Assembly: GCF_015687175.1 (NCBI RefSeq)
Contig: NZ_JADPQG010000006.1
Location: 1-64,000 of the forward strand
Source of the DNA: Reinekea sp. G2M2-21
GTDB lineage: Bacteria > Pseudomonadota > Gammaproteobacteria > Pseudomonadales > Natronospirillaceae
DNA: 64,000 nt
Reading direction: 5' to 3'
The position numbers and the translations under genes are program-made. Positions 45,855 through 55,124 of the stretch are shown one piece after another. The notes under the pieces are model-generated. The model saw only the letters and a list, made by a program, of their open reading frames with translations, had not been told where the DNA came from and did not search any database. The number at the start of each line of letters is the position of its first letter. The first letter of the stretch is position 1.

Positions 45855-46990
45855 ACTTCGCGCAGAAACCGAGCACTGGCGTAACCTGTTTCGCCTTCTA
45901 CCTTAACCATCATCCACAAACCCGAAGCCTGCTGCGGATATGCCCAGACGCGTGCGCCAGTGGCTAACTTAATTACGACATCACTGTCGACTGTCGGCGA
46001 CCGCCGCACATTGAGTATCGATGCAGACACTTCCATCAAAACCCGTTCAGACTCCGCTTCAGTCACTGACTGGGAAACTGCGGTTGCCGAAGGTTCTTGG
46101 TCAGGTTTTGGCGTTGCACTGTCAACTACTGATGCAGAAGTTACTGGCGCATTCACTTCGTCAACGACGGGTTGTGATTCGTTGCCAGAGTCTACGACGG
46201 TAACCGGAGGCTCAGTAGATCCGGCAATACTGTCCGGCTGCGTCTCGGGTTCTGTGTTCACGATAGTTGGCACACCATTATTACTCTCCAGCAGCAAACC
46301 GTCGTGTAACATGATGGGCACTGTGACCCGCCCCAACTGCAACGGACCAAAAACCAATCCTGCCACCAATAGCCCACCAAATACCGTTCCCAGCATAAAA
46401 CCAATATAACCTGCCGGGCTGCGAGATTTGCGTTTGCCTTCTTTCACAACATTGATACGTTGTGTAGCCGTATGACCATACAGACGCCATTCAACCCGAT
46501 CCAGATAACGAGGGTCTACCGGCAACAAAGGAGCCCGGTTTCTGTTTTCGTCTTCGTCGAGGTATTCTCGAAACACGGTCTCACCCAACCGGAGAATGGT
46601 CTCTTCGGGAATGGACAGAATTTGCCCGAGAATACGCAAGGCCAGCGGCACGTGAGTTGGTAACTCATGATCGACCAACAGCAAACGCCAGCAGGTTTCA
46701 ACCAGAAAAGGAATTTGTTCCGTGGATAAGGTTTTGGCGATCCAATTCAGGGCATCGACATGCTCGTTGACGTCTTCTTCATCAAGGAACTGAGACCATC
46801 GCGACGACAAATCCGCATCCGCGTAGGGGAGAGCCTGCTGTAAGGTACGATCAATCTGCAGTTCACTGGCCGGATAGACAAATGCCAACCACTGCAATGC
46901 TAGGTGCACCGCAGCTTGAGTCGGATCTGGGTGAATTAACCAGAATGCCGTTTGTGGAATATCCTTAACGTGCTCTTTCGTCATCGTCAT
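45848..46990 (-). CDS. SH3-domain membrane protein with TerB-like N terminus
   Basis: The 380-residue protein has a cytoplasmic helical region (about 1-200) in which LLLVDHELPTHVPLALRILG resembles TerB/DjlA-type domains. A single membrane helix follows (about 200-222, GFMLGTVFGGLLVAGLVFG), then a disordered Thr/Ser/Glu linker and a C-terminal SH3_3 domain (about 315-380, SILNVRRSPTVDSDVVIKLA). It probably connects the cytoplasm to the cell wall. No partner gene is nearby. A second ATG two codons in is equally possible. Confidence 0.7.
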   Translation of the reverse strand: MTMTKEHVKDIPQTAFWLIHPDPTQAAVHLALQWLAFVYPASELQIDRTLQQALPYADADLSSRWSQFLDEEDVNEHVDALNWIAKTLSTEQIPFLVETCWRLLLVDHELPTHVPLALRILGQILSIPEETILRLGETVFREYLDEDENRNRAPLLPVDPRYLDRVEWRLYGHTATQRINVVKEGKRKSRSPAGYIGFMLGTVFGGLLVAGLVFGPLQLGRVTVPIMLHDGLLLESNNGVPTIVNTEPETQPDSIAGSTEPPVTVVDSGNESQPVVDEVNAPVTSASVVDSATPKPDQEPSATAVSQSVTEAESERVLMEVSASILNVRRSPTVDSDVVIKLATGARVWAYPQQASGLWMMVKVEGETGYASARFLREVQ

Positions 46991-47242
46991 CTTTGCAGCT
47001 TGCTCAATGGCTGAATCTTACGATTGTCGCCTAACTTTGGGCTCGTGAACAGGCACCCTATCCGATTGCGAAATCCTACCACCGCAAAGCCGGTTACTTC
47101 GAGCCTGGAACACTGTTCCTGAGTAGCATAGACCACGAATTTACCATTTTCCTGCGTTTTTAGCGAAATTCGGGTATTTCATAACTCCGTTTTTGACAGA
47201 CTGGACAGTCCTGAGAAAGCGCTGCATGGATCGATCAGACAC
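46991..47242. other. Intergenic region, no gene seen
   Basis: The 303 bases between the SH3-protein and malic-enzyme genes hold only the terminator at their right end. Nothing else was recognised; it should contain the SH3 gene's promoter. Confidence 0.4.
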
Positions 47243-47269
47243 AAAAAAGGCCACCACAATGGTGACCTT
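47243..47269 (-). terminator. Terminator of malic enzyme gene
   Basis: On the minus strand stem AAGGTCACCA / TGGTGGCCTT (one mismatch), three-base loop, then a T-run. Confidence 0.8.
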
Positions 47270-47293
47270 AAACAGAGCGAATTGTCCTGCTCT

Positions 47294-48541
47294 TTAAACT
47301 TTGTATTGTTCAGGCAATGCAATTCGCGCAACACCCGTGTCGACTGCCGCACGGGCCACGGCACCGGCAACGCGATTCAATAAACGCGGATCCAAAGGTT
47401 TAGGGATAATGTATTCCTTACCGAAAGCGAACGCTTCACCATCATAGGCGGCAACGACTTCCTCCAAAACCTCTTCTTTTGCCAAGTCTCGAATGGCATA
47501 AGCCGCTGCAAGTTTCATCTCTTCATTGATCTTGGTCGCACGCACATCCAACGCGCCACGGAAAATAAATGGGAAGCCCAATACATTATTTACCTGATTT
47601 GGGTAATCGGAGCGACCGGTGGCCATAATGACATCATCACGAGCCGCCAAAGCCAGTTCCGGGCTGATTTCCGGATCGGGATTTGAGCAGGCAAAGACAA
47701 TGGGCTTGTCCGCCATCGATTTCAGCATATCCACAGACAACTGGTCCGGACCGGATAAGCCTAAGAAACAGTCTGCACCGACAATAGCTTCTTCCAGAGT
47801 TCGCGCGCGGGTGACGTCGTTGGCAAACTCTGCTTTATATTGGTTCACACCCTCGCGGCCGTTGAAGATTACGCCTTTACGATCCAGCATGACGATATTT
47901 TCTTTTTTCATGCCCGCGGCAACCAGCAATCGGGAACAGGAGATGGCAGCGGCACCCGCCCCCAGACAAACCAACTTAGCTTCGTCTACTTTCTTGCCCT
48001 GAACATCCAGTGCATTCAGCATACCGGCCACGGTCACGATGGCGGTACCGTGCTGATCGTCATGGAAAATGGGGATATTACAGGATTCAATGAGGCGGCG
48101 CTCAATTTCAAAACATTCTGGCGCTTTAATATCTTCCAGGTTAATGCCGCCAAAGGTTTCGGCAATCAATTCAACAGTACGTACAATCTCATTGATATCT
48201 GATGAGTCAACTTCTATGTCGATTGCATCAACATTGGCAAAGCGCTTGAACAACAGGGCTTTTCCTTCCATCACCGGCTTACTGGCCAAGCTACCGAGGT
48301 CACCCAATCCCAAAATGGCCGAGCCATTGGAAATCACCCCCACCAGATTACCTTTGATGGTGTATTTGAACGCATCTTCCGGATTTTCAGCGATAGCACG
48401 CACAGGAGCAGCGACACCCGGGCTGTAGGCTAATGACAGGTGGCGGGAAGTTTCAGCCGGGGTGGTTAATTCAATACTGAGTTTGCCGGGCTTAGGGTCG
48501 GCATGGTAAGCGAGTGCATCTTGCTTAAGAGTATCTGACAT
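47294..48541 (-). CDS. NAD(P)-dependent malic enzyme
   Basis: This 415-residue short-form malic enzyme decarboxylates malate to pyruvate. LSLAYSPGVAAPVRAIAENP near 40 and GNLVGVISNGSAILGLGDLG near 70 mark the catalytic N-terminal domain; FHDDQHGTAIVTVAGMLNAL near 160 and a GAGAAAISCSRLL dinucleotide fold near 197 follow. It lacks the phosphotransacetylase domain of E. coli MaeB (about 759 residues). ATG at 48541 is chosen because GGAA lies six bases upstream; TTG at 48553 is possible. In Pseudomonas a malic enzyme gene also lies near priA and argS. Confidence 0.92.
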   Translation of the reverse strand: MSDTLKQDALAYHADPKPGKLSIELTTPAETSRHLSLAYSPGVAAPVRAIAENPEDAFKYTIKGNLVGVISNGSAILGLGDLGSLASKPVMEGKALLFKRFANVDAIDIEVDSSDINEIVRTVELIAETFGGINLEDIKAPECFEIERRLIESCNIPIFHDDQHGTAIVTVAGMLNALDVQGKKVDEAKLVCLGAGAAAISCSRLLVAAGMKKENIVMLDRKGVIFNGREGVNQYKAEFANDVTRARTLEEAIVGADCFLGLSGPDQLSVDMLKSMADKPIVFACSNPDPEISPELALAARDDVIMATGRSDYPNQVNNVLGFPFIFRGALDVRATKINEEMKLAAAYAIRDLAKEEVLEEVVAAYDGEAFAFGKEYIIPKPLDPRLLNRVAGAVARAAVDTGVARIALPEQYKV

Positions 48542-48777
48542 GGTGATTTCCAATTATTGTTATAGGAATGAAGTGCTCTGTAGCATAGCGCCGGAATTAC
48601 CCTTACTCAACCAGTGGATATCGACATTTAGGCACTGCTGTGTTGCTTTTGCGACATAATGTCGAGGTTCTGAAAATAACATCTACTATTGTGTGGCTAA
48701 TTCTCCGCTCTGGCGATGAATCCGATTTGCCCGAGACAACGAATATTCCTGTATTGGCAACACGGAGTAGGCAGCGG

Positions 48778-49314
48778 ATGATCAGAATGTTTATGATCAT
48801 AATCTTTCTGGCTGGTTTGAGCCTGCCATTGAATGCTGCGACGTTAGATCAGTTGTTCGATCAATTGAAAGCTGCCGAAACATCGACTCAGGCAGCCAAT
48901 ATTGAAGAAGACATCTGGCAGACCTGGCTACAAGGCCCGACAGATACCGCCACCGAGCAGCTAGCTTCGGCAGTGCGAGCGATGAATCAAGGAGAACTGA
49001 CTCTCGCGCTGGTTCTGCTGGATGAGCTGATCGAAACCACACCAAAGTACGCAGAGGCCTGGAACAAGCGCGCCACATTGCACTATATAATGGGAAACTT
49101 TAGCCAATCCTTTGCTGACATTGAACAAACCATCGCACTGGAGCCCCGCCATTTTGGTGCTTGGTCCGGTTTGGGTCTTATGTTTGAGAAATTGGGTCAG
49201 ATCGATGCGGCCATCAAAGCACATCAGGCGGTACTCGATATTTACCCTGCATCCCCGTTCAGCCGGATGAAAGTAGAAACATTAATGAAACAGCAACGAC
49301 GCGATAGCATTTAA
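48778..49314 (+). CDS. Exported TPR protein
   Basis: This 178-residue protein has a signal peptide (about 1-20, MFMIIIFLAGLSLPLNAAT) and at least three TPR units in its C-terminal half (AEAWNKRATLHYIMGNFSQS, then RHFGAWSGLGLMFEKLGQID). It should be a periplasmic scaffold. The ATG at 48778 is preferred because a signal peptide follows and GGAG lies about ten bases upstream; an ATG 138 bases earlier gives an odd leader. No obvious partner gene. Confidence 0.75.
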   Translation: MIRMFMIIIFLAGLSLPLNAATLDQLFDQLKAAETSTQAANIEEDIWQTWLQGPTDTATEQLASAVRAMNQGELTLALVLLDELIETTPKYAEAWNKRATLHYIMGNFSQSFADIEQTIALEPRHFGAWSGLGLMFEKLGQIDAAIKAHQAVLDIYPASPFSRMKVETLMKQQRRDSI

Positions 49315-49344
49315 ACCTTACTGACCATTCTGCGGGCACAAAAA

Positions 49345-49366
49345 AGCCCGGTAAACCGGGCTTTTA
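49345..49366. terminator. Bidirectional terminator
   Basis: Stem AGCCCGG / CCGGGCT, four-base loop, A-run left and T-run right, between the converging TPR-protein and rpmE genes. Confidence 0.85.
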
Positions 49367-49384
49367 AGAGAATTCGTCGAGAGC

Positions 49385-49600
49385 TTACTTCTTAAGCGTA
49401 CGAGCACCGAAACGAGTTTTGAACTTATCGATTCGACCACCAGCATCAACAGTCTTCTGCTTACCAGTATAGAACGGGTGGCACGCAGAACATACGTCCA
49501 AGTGCATTTCGCCAGCACGGGTAGATTTAGTCTTGATCACATTACCGCAAGAACAGGTCGCAGTAAGTTCTTCATACTTAGGATGGATATCAGCTTGCAT
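49385..49600 (-). CDS. rpmE: 50S ribosomal protein L31, zinc-binding
   Basis: This 71-residue ribosomal protein begins [20 protein letters not shown]. All four zinc ligands are present (Cys16, Cys18, Cys37, Cys40), so it is the C+ form that serves as a zinc store. The second ATG is taken as the start: GAGG lies eight bases before it, but only two before an ATG two codons upstream. It sits divergently from priA, as in Pseudomonas. Confidence 0.96.
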   Translation of the reverse strand: MQADIHPKYEELTATCSCGNVIKTKSTRAGEMHLDVCSACHPFYTGKQKTVDAGGRIDKFKTRFGARTLKK

Positions 49601-49737
49601 AGTCATTACCTCAAGTCACGCCGCTACCAGATCTTGTGTCTGGCACCGCGCTTTGACGGAACATTCACTTTGAGGGCACAATAGGCGTTCACTGGCCCCC
49701 AAAAATTGGGAGCGCAATAATACCAGAGTCCAACCAA

Positions 49738-51930
49738 TTGACAAGCCTGTTTAACGACACCGTTCATCGAATTCAAGTTGCTGTGCCCGGCCCGTTTAGC
49801 GGCCCCCTAAGCTATATCTGTCACAGTCCTGTGCCGGCGGGGACCCGGGTGAGGGTGCCATTGGGATCTCGAACCCTGGTTGGTCTGGTTGTGGATGAAC
49901 CCGCAGATGCGGATCTGAACTCGGAAAAACTGAAACCCATCGCACAAGTACTCGACGATCATCCGCAACTCAGTAGTGACATTCTGAGCCTGGCCAACTG
50001 GATGAGCCGCTACTATTTACATGAATACAGCAGCAGTTTCTTGCTGGCTTTGCCTGGTTTGCTGCGCAAGGGCGACATGGCCCAACTGCCCGCAGAAACA
50101 TGGATCCAACTCACCGTACAGGGAGAAGCCGTTGACCCACTTCAGCTGAAACGTTCGATAAAGCAGCAACAGTTGATGACGCAATTGCAGATTCTGAAAA
50201 CGGCATCACTGACGCATATTAAGCAATTAGGCTATGGGTCAGCTGAGTTGGCCGCGTTAGAAAAGAAGCAGCTCATCAAGCGCAGAGACCAACGAAATGA
50301 ACAATCCTTAACGCCGAGCGGAGAACTGGTTGAGCCTGCGTTGACCCTCAACGACGAACAAAGGATCGCTCTACAGCAAGTTTCGCAGAACCAGTTTGCT
50401 CCGTTTTTACTGGAAGGCGTGACCGGCAGCGGAAAAACTGAAATTTATTTGCAGGCCATTGAACATTGTCTGCGTAAAGGTCAACGAGCGCTGGTTTTGG
50501 TACCGGAAATCGGTTTAACCCCTCAAACATTGGCGAGATTTCAGCGCCGCTTTAAAGATGAACTGGTCGCTTTGCATTCCGGTCTGTCCGATAAACAGCG
50601 CTTACAGGCTTGGTTAAGAGCCAGACTGGGACAGGCTGCTATTGTCATTGGCACCCGCTCAGCTGTCTTAACGCCAATTCCAAACCTAGGACTGATCGTA
50701 GTCGATGAAGAACATGATCTTTCCTATAAACAGCAGGATACCCTGCGTTACCAAGCCCGGGATGTTGCCCTGAAACGGGCGCAGCTGAACAACATCCCGA
50801 TTCTGCTCGGCTCAGCGACCCCATCACTGGAAACGCTTCACAATGCTATTTCCGGGCGATTCGGCCACCTGCAACTGAAAGCTCGTGCCGCAGGGCAAGA
50901 GATGCCAACCGTGGAAACCATTGACATGCGCAAACAGCGTCATCGTCACGGCTTATCGGAACGGCTACTTTTGCGAATAAAGCAACATCTAGATGATAAC
51001 AATCAGGTCTTGGTGTTTCTGAACCGGCGCGGTTATGCCCCCTCCTGGTATTGCGATGATTGCGGCTGGATTGCCGACTGCGTGTTTTGCGATGCTCATC
51101 TCACTCATCACCGACAACAGTTTGCCAACATCTGTCACCACTGTGGCCACCGTGAGGTGCCGGTCAGACAATGCCCGAACTGCCAAAGCCAGCGGATTGC
51201 AGCGATGGGGACCGGCACTGAGCGTGCTGAAGAAATGTTGGTCGACCTGTTTCCGGGCATTCCGGTTATCCGTTTCGACCGAGATGCCGCCAGTACTCGG
51301 CTGAAATTCGAGAAACAGCTACAAAAGACCGAAGATCAGGGTGCCGCACTCATTCTGGGTACTCAGATGCTGGCCAAAGGCCATCACTTTGAGCGGGTCA
51401 CGTTGGTCTGCATCTGGGATATAGATGTTGGCCTGTTCAGTGCCGACCTGCGCGCCCGTGAGCGCATGGGTCAACTGCTCACGCAGGTAGCGGGGCGTTC
51501 TGGTCGCGGAGAATTACGTGGTGAAGTTCTTATTCAAACTCACTACCCGGAAAATCCGTTGTTTACCCCTTTACTGCGTCACGACTATCGGAGTTTTGCT
51601 GCAGACTTGCTGCAAGAGCGCAAGAAAACGGGTCTGCCTCCGTTTGGTTTCATTGCCGTCATCCGTTGCGACAGCGCCTTTGCCGAACGCGCGGAACAGC
51701 TGCTACAGGAAATGGCCTCTTACCTGATGCAGACCGGCAAAGTGCGGGTGCTGGGTCCGCTGCCGGCGCTGCTGTCAAGGCGCGCAGGCAAGCATCGCTT
51801 CATGCTGATTGTTCAGGCAAGCAAACGCAGTTTGCTGCATGAAACCTTAACGCCATTGCATCAACACTACCCACGTGACGCCAAGCAGGTTAGCTGGCAT
51901 ATCGATATAGATCCCGCCGACCTGGCCTAA
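49738..51930 (+). CDS. priA: Primosomal helicase PriA
   Basis: The 730-residue replication-restart helicase recognises stalled forks and recruits the primosome. The N-terminal 3'-DNA-binding domain is near 10-105, Walker A GVTGSGKTE near 228, the DEEHD box near 325 and the zinc cysteines (CDDCGWIADCVFC, CHHCGH, CPNC) near 436-482. The start is a TTG with no strong ribosome binding site. No ATG lies upstream in frame before the rpmE promoter region, so a rare start is likely and expression may be low. It should act with the DnaT-like gene at 44 kb. Confidence 0.95.
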   Translation: MTSLFNDTVHRIQVAVPGPFSGPLSYICHSPVPAGTRVRVPLGSRTLVGLVVDEPADADLNSEKLKPIAQVLDDHPQLSSDILSLANWMSRYYLHEYSSSFLLALPGLLRKGDMAQLPAETWIQLTVQGEAVDPLQLKRSIKQQQLMTQLQILKTASLTHIKQLGYGSAELAALEKKQLIKRRDQRNEQSLTPSGELVEPALTLNDEQRIALQQVSQNQFAPFLLEGVTGSGKTEIYLQAIEHCLRKGQRALVLVPEIGLTPQTLARFQRRFKDELVALHSGLSDKQRLQAWLRARLGQAAIVIGTRSAVLTPIPNLGLIVVDEEHDLSYKQQDTLRYQARDVALKRAQLNNIPILLGSATPSLETLHNAISGRFGHLQLKARAAGQEMPTVETIDMRKQRHRHGLSERLLLRIKQHLDDNNQVLVFLNRRGYAPSWYCDDCGWIADCVFCDAHLTHHRQQFANICHHCGHREVPVRQCPNCQSQRIAAMGTGTERAEEMLVDLFPGIPVIRFDRDAASTRLKFEKQLQKTEDQGAALILGTQMLAKGHHFERVTLVCIWDIDVGLFSADLRARERMGQLLTQVAGRSGRGELRGEVLIQTHYPENPLFTPLLRHDYRSFAADLLQERKKTGLPPFGFIAVIRCDSAFAERAEQLLQEMASYLMQTGKVRVLGPLPALLSRRAGKHRFMLIVQASKRSLLHETLTPLHQHYPRDAKQVSWHIDIDPADLA

Positions 51931-52039
51931 TCCACTAATCACCTGCGCCCGGAGGGCAGTACAGTGGCTAATTGTCGGTAAAATATGGATAATGCCGCCT
52001 TTCTTACATCATATTTCCCGTTCCGGAGACATCGTTTTC

Positions 52040-53725
52040 ATGAAGCAGCAAATTGCACACTTGCTCGAAGCCGCCGCCAACCAATTAAAAGCAGAGGGAT
52101 TTATCCCGACCGAGCACGCAATCCGCGTTATGGTCGACAATACCCGCGATAAATCGCACGGCGATCTTGCAAGCAATTTAGCCCTGACGTTAGCGAAACC
52201 TTGTCAATCCAACCCTCGTGCCGTAGCCGAAAAACTCATCGCCGCGCTGCCCGACAATGACGTGGTCAGCAAAGTCGAAATCGCCGGTCCCGGTTTTATT
52301 AATTTTTATCTGGCAGGTGAGTCGAGCGCTGAAATCGTCGCAGACATTCTCTCCGCCGGTTCACAATTTGGTACCAACAATTCCGGTGAAAGAAAAAAAG
52401 TTCAGGTCGAGTTTGTCTCCGCCAACCCAACCGGACCGCTGCACGTAGGTCATGGCCGTAATGCGGCGCTCGGCGATTCCCTGTGTCGTCTGCTAAGCGC
52501 CAATGGTTGGCAGCCCACACGAGAATTTTATTACAACGACGCTGGCGCCCAGATCAACAACCTCGCGGTGTCCGTGCAATCCCGGATACAGGGCTTGACC
52601 CCCGATGACGAAAGCTGGCCAGCTGATGGCTACCGCGGTGAATACATCATCGAACTGGCCAAGGCTTATATGGCCGGCGAAACCGTTCGCGCTGATGACC
52701 GGGAAGTGACGGCCGCGGCTGATGCGGAAGACTTCGACGCCATTCGCGAATTTGCCATTGCTTACTTGCGCCATGAGCAGGATCTTGATCTGAAAGCGTT
52801 CGACGTACATTTCGATGTTTACTTTCTCGAATCCAGCCTGTATTCCGACGGTTTGGTCGACGCCACCGTGAAACAGCTGGTCGAAAACGGTTACACCTAT
52901 GAAGACGGCGGTGCAATGTGGCTGAAAACCACCGAATTCGGCGATGATAAAGACCGTGTCATGCGTAAAAAAGACGGTGGCTACACCTATTTCCTGCCGG
53001 ACGTGGCCTATCACAAGAACAAATTCGAGCGCGGCTTTGACCGGGTCATTAATGTTCAGGGCTCGGACCACCACAGCACCGTTACCCGAGTGCGCGCGGG
53101 TTTGCAGGCCCTCAAAGAAGGCATTCCTGAAGGCTTCCCAGACTATTCGCTGTACCAGATGATTCGTGTCATGCGCGATGGCGAAGAAGTCAAAATATCC
53201 AAGCGTGCCGGTTCTTACGTCACGATGCGTGAACTGATTGAAGAAGCCGGACGCGACGCGACCCGCTATTTCCTGATTTCCCGTCGGGCTGACGCGCAGA
53301 TCGTTTTCGATATCGATCTGGCAACTTCAAAGAGCAATGAGAACCCGGTGTACTACATTCAGTACGCGCACGCTCGGGTATTCGGCGTACTCGCCAAGGT
53401 GGCCGAACAGGGTCTCAGTTTCAATACCGAGGCTGGGCTGGCCGCGCTGGGTAAACTCGATCTGGATGCTGAGCGTGAATTGATGACGCAACTGCGCCGC
53501 TACCCGGATACCGTGAAAGCCGCCGCGGACAATCTGGAACCTGCCATGATTGCAACGTATTTGAAAGACCTGGCGGGTCTGTTCCACAGTTATTACAACA
53601 GCAATAAAATGCTGGTAGACGAGGAAGACGTACGCAACGCCCGTTTGGTGTTGTCTAAGGCTGTCGCCCAGGTTCTCGCGAATGGTCTGGCGTTACTGGG
53701 TGTTTCAGCACCGGAAACCATGTAA
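52040..53725 (+). CDS. argS: Arginyl-tRNA synthetase
   Basis: This 561-residue class I synthetase starts MKQQIAHLLEAAANQLKAEG. The HIGH motif appears as GPLHVGHGRN near 134, and the KMSKS motif as KISKRAG near 385, both normal for ArgRS. The C-terminal DALR anticodon domain ends the protein. The ATG at 52040 was chosen because CCGGAGA lies upstream and the family starts here; a longer frame from 51992 adds 16 unrelated residues. It is followed by the SPOR gene, 12 bases away. Confidence 0.96.
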   Translation: MKQQIAHLLEAAANQLKAEGFIPTEHAIRVMVDNTRDKSHGDLASNLALTLAKPCQSNPRAVAEKLIAALPDNDVVSKVEIAGPGFINFYLAGESSAEIVADILSAGSQFGTNNSGERKKVQVEFVSANPTGPLHVGHGRNAALGDSLCRLLSANGWQPTREFYYNDAGAQINNLAVSVQSRIQGLTPDDESWPADGYRGEYIIELAKAYMAGETVRADDREVTAAADAEDFDAIREFAIAYLRHEQDLDLKAFDVHFDVYFLESSLYSDGLVDATVKQLVENGYTYEDGGAMWLKTTEFGDDKDRVMRKKDGGYTYFLPDVAYHKNKFERGFDRVINVQGSDHHSTVTRVRAGLQALKEGIPEGFPDYSLYQMIRVMRDGEEVKISKRAGSYVTMRELIEEAGRDATRYFLISRRADAQIVFDIDLATSKSNENPVYYIQYAHARVFGVLAKVAEQGLSFNTEAGLAALGKLDLDAERELMTQLRRYPDTVKAAADNLEPAMIATYLKDLAGLFHSYYNSNKMLVDEEDVRNARLVLSKAVAQVLANGLALLGVSAPETM

Positions 53726-53737
53726 ACGGAAATTACC

Positions 53738-54382
53738 ATGTCACGAGATTTTGCTCATAAACCACGTCAACCGGAAGGTAGCCACATCCCTCGCTGGGTG
53801 TGGTATTTCACCTCGGTGGTGGCCATCGGTTTTGTTGGTTTCCTCTATTACCTGAGTCAGGTGCCAGGCGAAACGGGAGGGGCTGAAGCCGTTCGGGAAC
53901 AACTGAGTATTGCGTTGACGGAATCCACGCCGAAAACCACAGCGCCTAAGGTCGAACCAGAGCAACACGAGACTATTGAAGACCTGAAAGCCAAAGCCGA
54001 AACCATGAAGAAAGCGTTCGAGTTTTATGAACTGCTGGAAAACGATGAAGTTTCTGTAGATCTGCCCGGTGACAAACCGGTTTCGACGACGTCCGGCACA
54101 ACGTCATCAACCGTTTCCGGACAACCCAGTACGACAACCAGCAAAGCCAATAGCTGGATTATTCAAGTCGCGTCGTTCAGTAATGTCGCCGATGCGGATA
54201 AGGTACGGGCCCAATTGATCCTGAATGGTTTACCCAATACAGAGATCGTCTCGGTCGATGTCGCTGGCAAAGGAACCTATCACCGCGTCATGGTGGGGCC
54301 GTTTGAACACCGTCCCAGTTTGAACAAGGCGCAGGATATTCTGGCGGAACTGAACTACAAGCCGCTGGTAAAAGCCCAGTAA
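53738..54382 (+). CDS. SPOR-domain protein, FtsN-like
   Basis: This 214-residue protein has a short cytoplasmic N terminus, one membrane helix (about 23-43, VWYFTSVVAIGFVGFLYYLS), a Glu/Thr-rich linker and a C-terminal SPOR domain (about 140-214, WIIQVASFSNVADADKVRAQ). SPOR domains bind denuded peptidoglycan at the septum. Position between argS and hslV matches the FtsN-like SPOR gene of Pseudomonas. It shares its promoter with argS. Confidence 0.88.
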   Translation: MSRDFAHKPRQPEGSHIPRWVWYFTSVVAIGFVGFLYYLSQVPGETGGAEAVREQLSIALTESTPKTTAPKVEPEQHETIEDLKAKAETMKKAFEFYELLENDEVSVDLPGDKPVSTTSGTTSSTVSGQPSTTTSKANSWIIQVASFSNVADADKVRAQLILNGLPNTEIVSVDVAGKGTYHRVMVGPFEHRPSLNKAQDILAELNYKPLVKAQ

Positions 54383-54402
54383 TTTGCCCAGACGAATCCT
54401 AA

Positions 54403-54430
54403 AAAGGCCTGCCTGTTGCAGGCCTTTTTT
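54403..54430 (+). terminator. Terminator of argS-SPOR unit
   Basis: Perfect stem AAAGGCCTGC / GCAGGCCTTT, five-base loop, T-run. Confidence 0.9.
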
Positions 54431-54495
54431 ATGTGTTTCGTTTGGCGCCCAGAAGCGTCGATCACTATTTACTGACTTTCGGCACGGCCGGCACT

Positions 54496-54525
54496 CTTGC
54501 ATTTCCTTTGCCAAACCCCACATAA
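54496..54525 (+). promoter_or_regulatory. Sigma32-like promoter of hslVU
   Basis: CTTGCA (54496-54501), 14 bases, then CCCCACATAA (54516-54525) closely follows the heat-shock consensus. It lies about 30 bases before the hslV start. Confidence 0.7.
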
Positions 54526-54556
54526 CTTGCTGAACTCATTTACAGGCAAGTCAACT

Positions 54557-55075
54557 ATGACAACTATTGTTGCGGTCCGCCGCGATAACCAGGTCGTCGT
54601 TGCCGGCGACGGACAAGTCTCACTCGGTAACACCGTCATGAAAGGTAACGCGCGTAAAGTCCGTCGACTTTATCATGACAAAGTTATCGCAGGTTTCGCC
54701 GGCGGTACCGCAGATGCATTTACGCTTTTTGAAAAATTCGAATCTCATTTACAGCAACACAGCGGGCACCTCACCCGATCCGCCGTCGAATTGGCGAAAG
54801 AGTGGCGCACGGACAGAGCTTTGCGTCGTCTGGAAGCTATGCTGATCGTCGCCGACAGCGAAACCTCCCTATTGATCTCCGGAACCGGCGATGTCGTAGA
54901 ACCCGAACACGGCGTGGTCGCAATTGGTTCCGGTGGTAACTATGCATTCGCCGCTGCCCGGGCGCTATTCGAAAACACCGAATTGGACGCAAGAACAATC
55001 GCCGAAAAATCACTGGAACTGGCCGCTGACATTTGCGTGTTCACCAACCATAACGCGGTGATTGAAACCCTTTAA
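54557..55075 (+). CDS. hslV: ATP-dependent protease subunit HslV
   Basis: This 172-residue proteasome-like peptidase starts [20 protein letters not shown]. Thr2 becomes the N-terminal nucleophile after Met removal. [10 protein letters not shown] near 116 and [14 protein letters not shown] near 128 follow the family. Length is close to the E. coli protein (176). The ATG at 54557 is chosen for the Thr1 position; a frame open 60 bases upstream would bury it. It is co-transcribed with hslU. Confidence 0.96.
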   Translation: MTTIVAVRRDNQVVVAGDGQVSLGNTVMKGNARKVRRLYHDKVIAGFAGGTADAFTLFEKFESHLQQHSGHLTRSAVELAKEWRTDRALRRLEAMLIVADSETSLLISGTGDVVEPEHGVVAIGSGGNYAFAAARALFENTELDARTIAEKSLELAADICVFTNHNAVIETL

Positions 55076-55124
55076 GGAAAACGCAGCAGGCGTTTTCCAT
55101 ACTTAATTTGTAACGAGGTTTTAT

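Noticed and set aside
46991-47242. tRNA or small RNA in the gap before malic enzyme
   Set aside because: No cloverleaf, conserved T-loop or terminator-linked transcript was seen.
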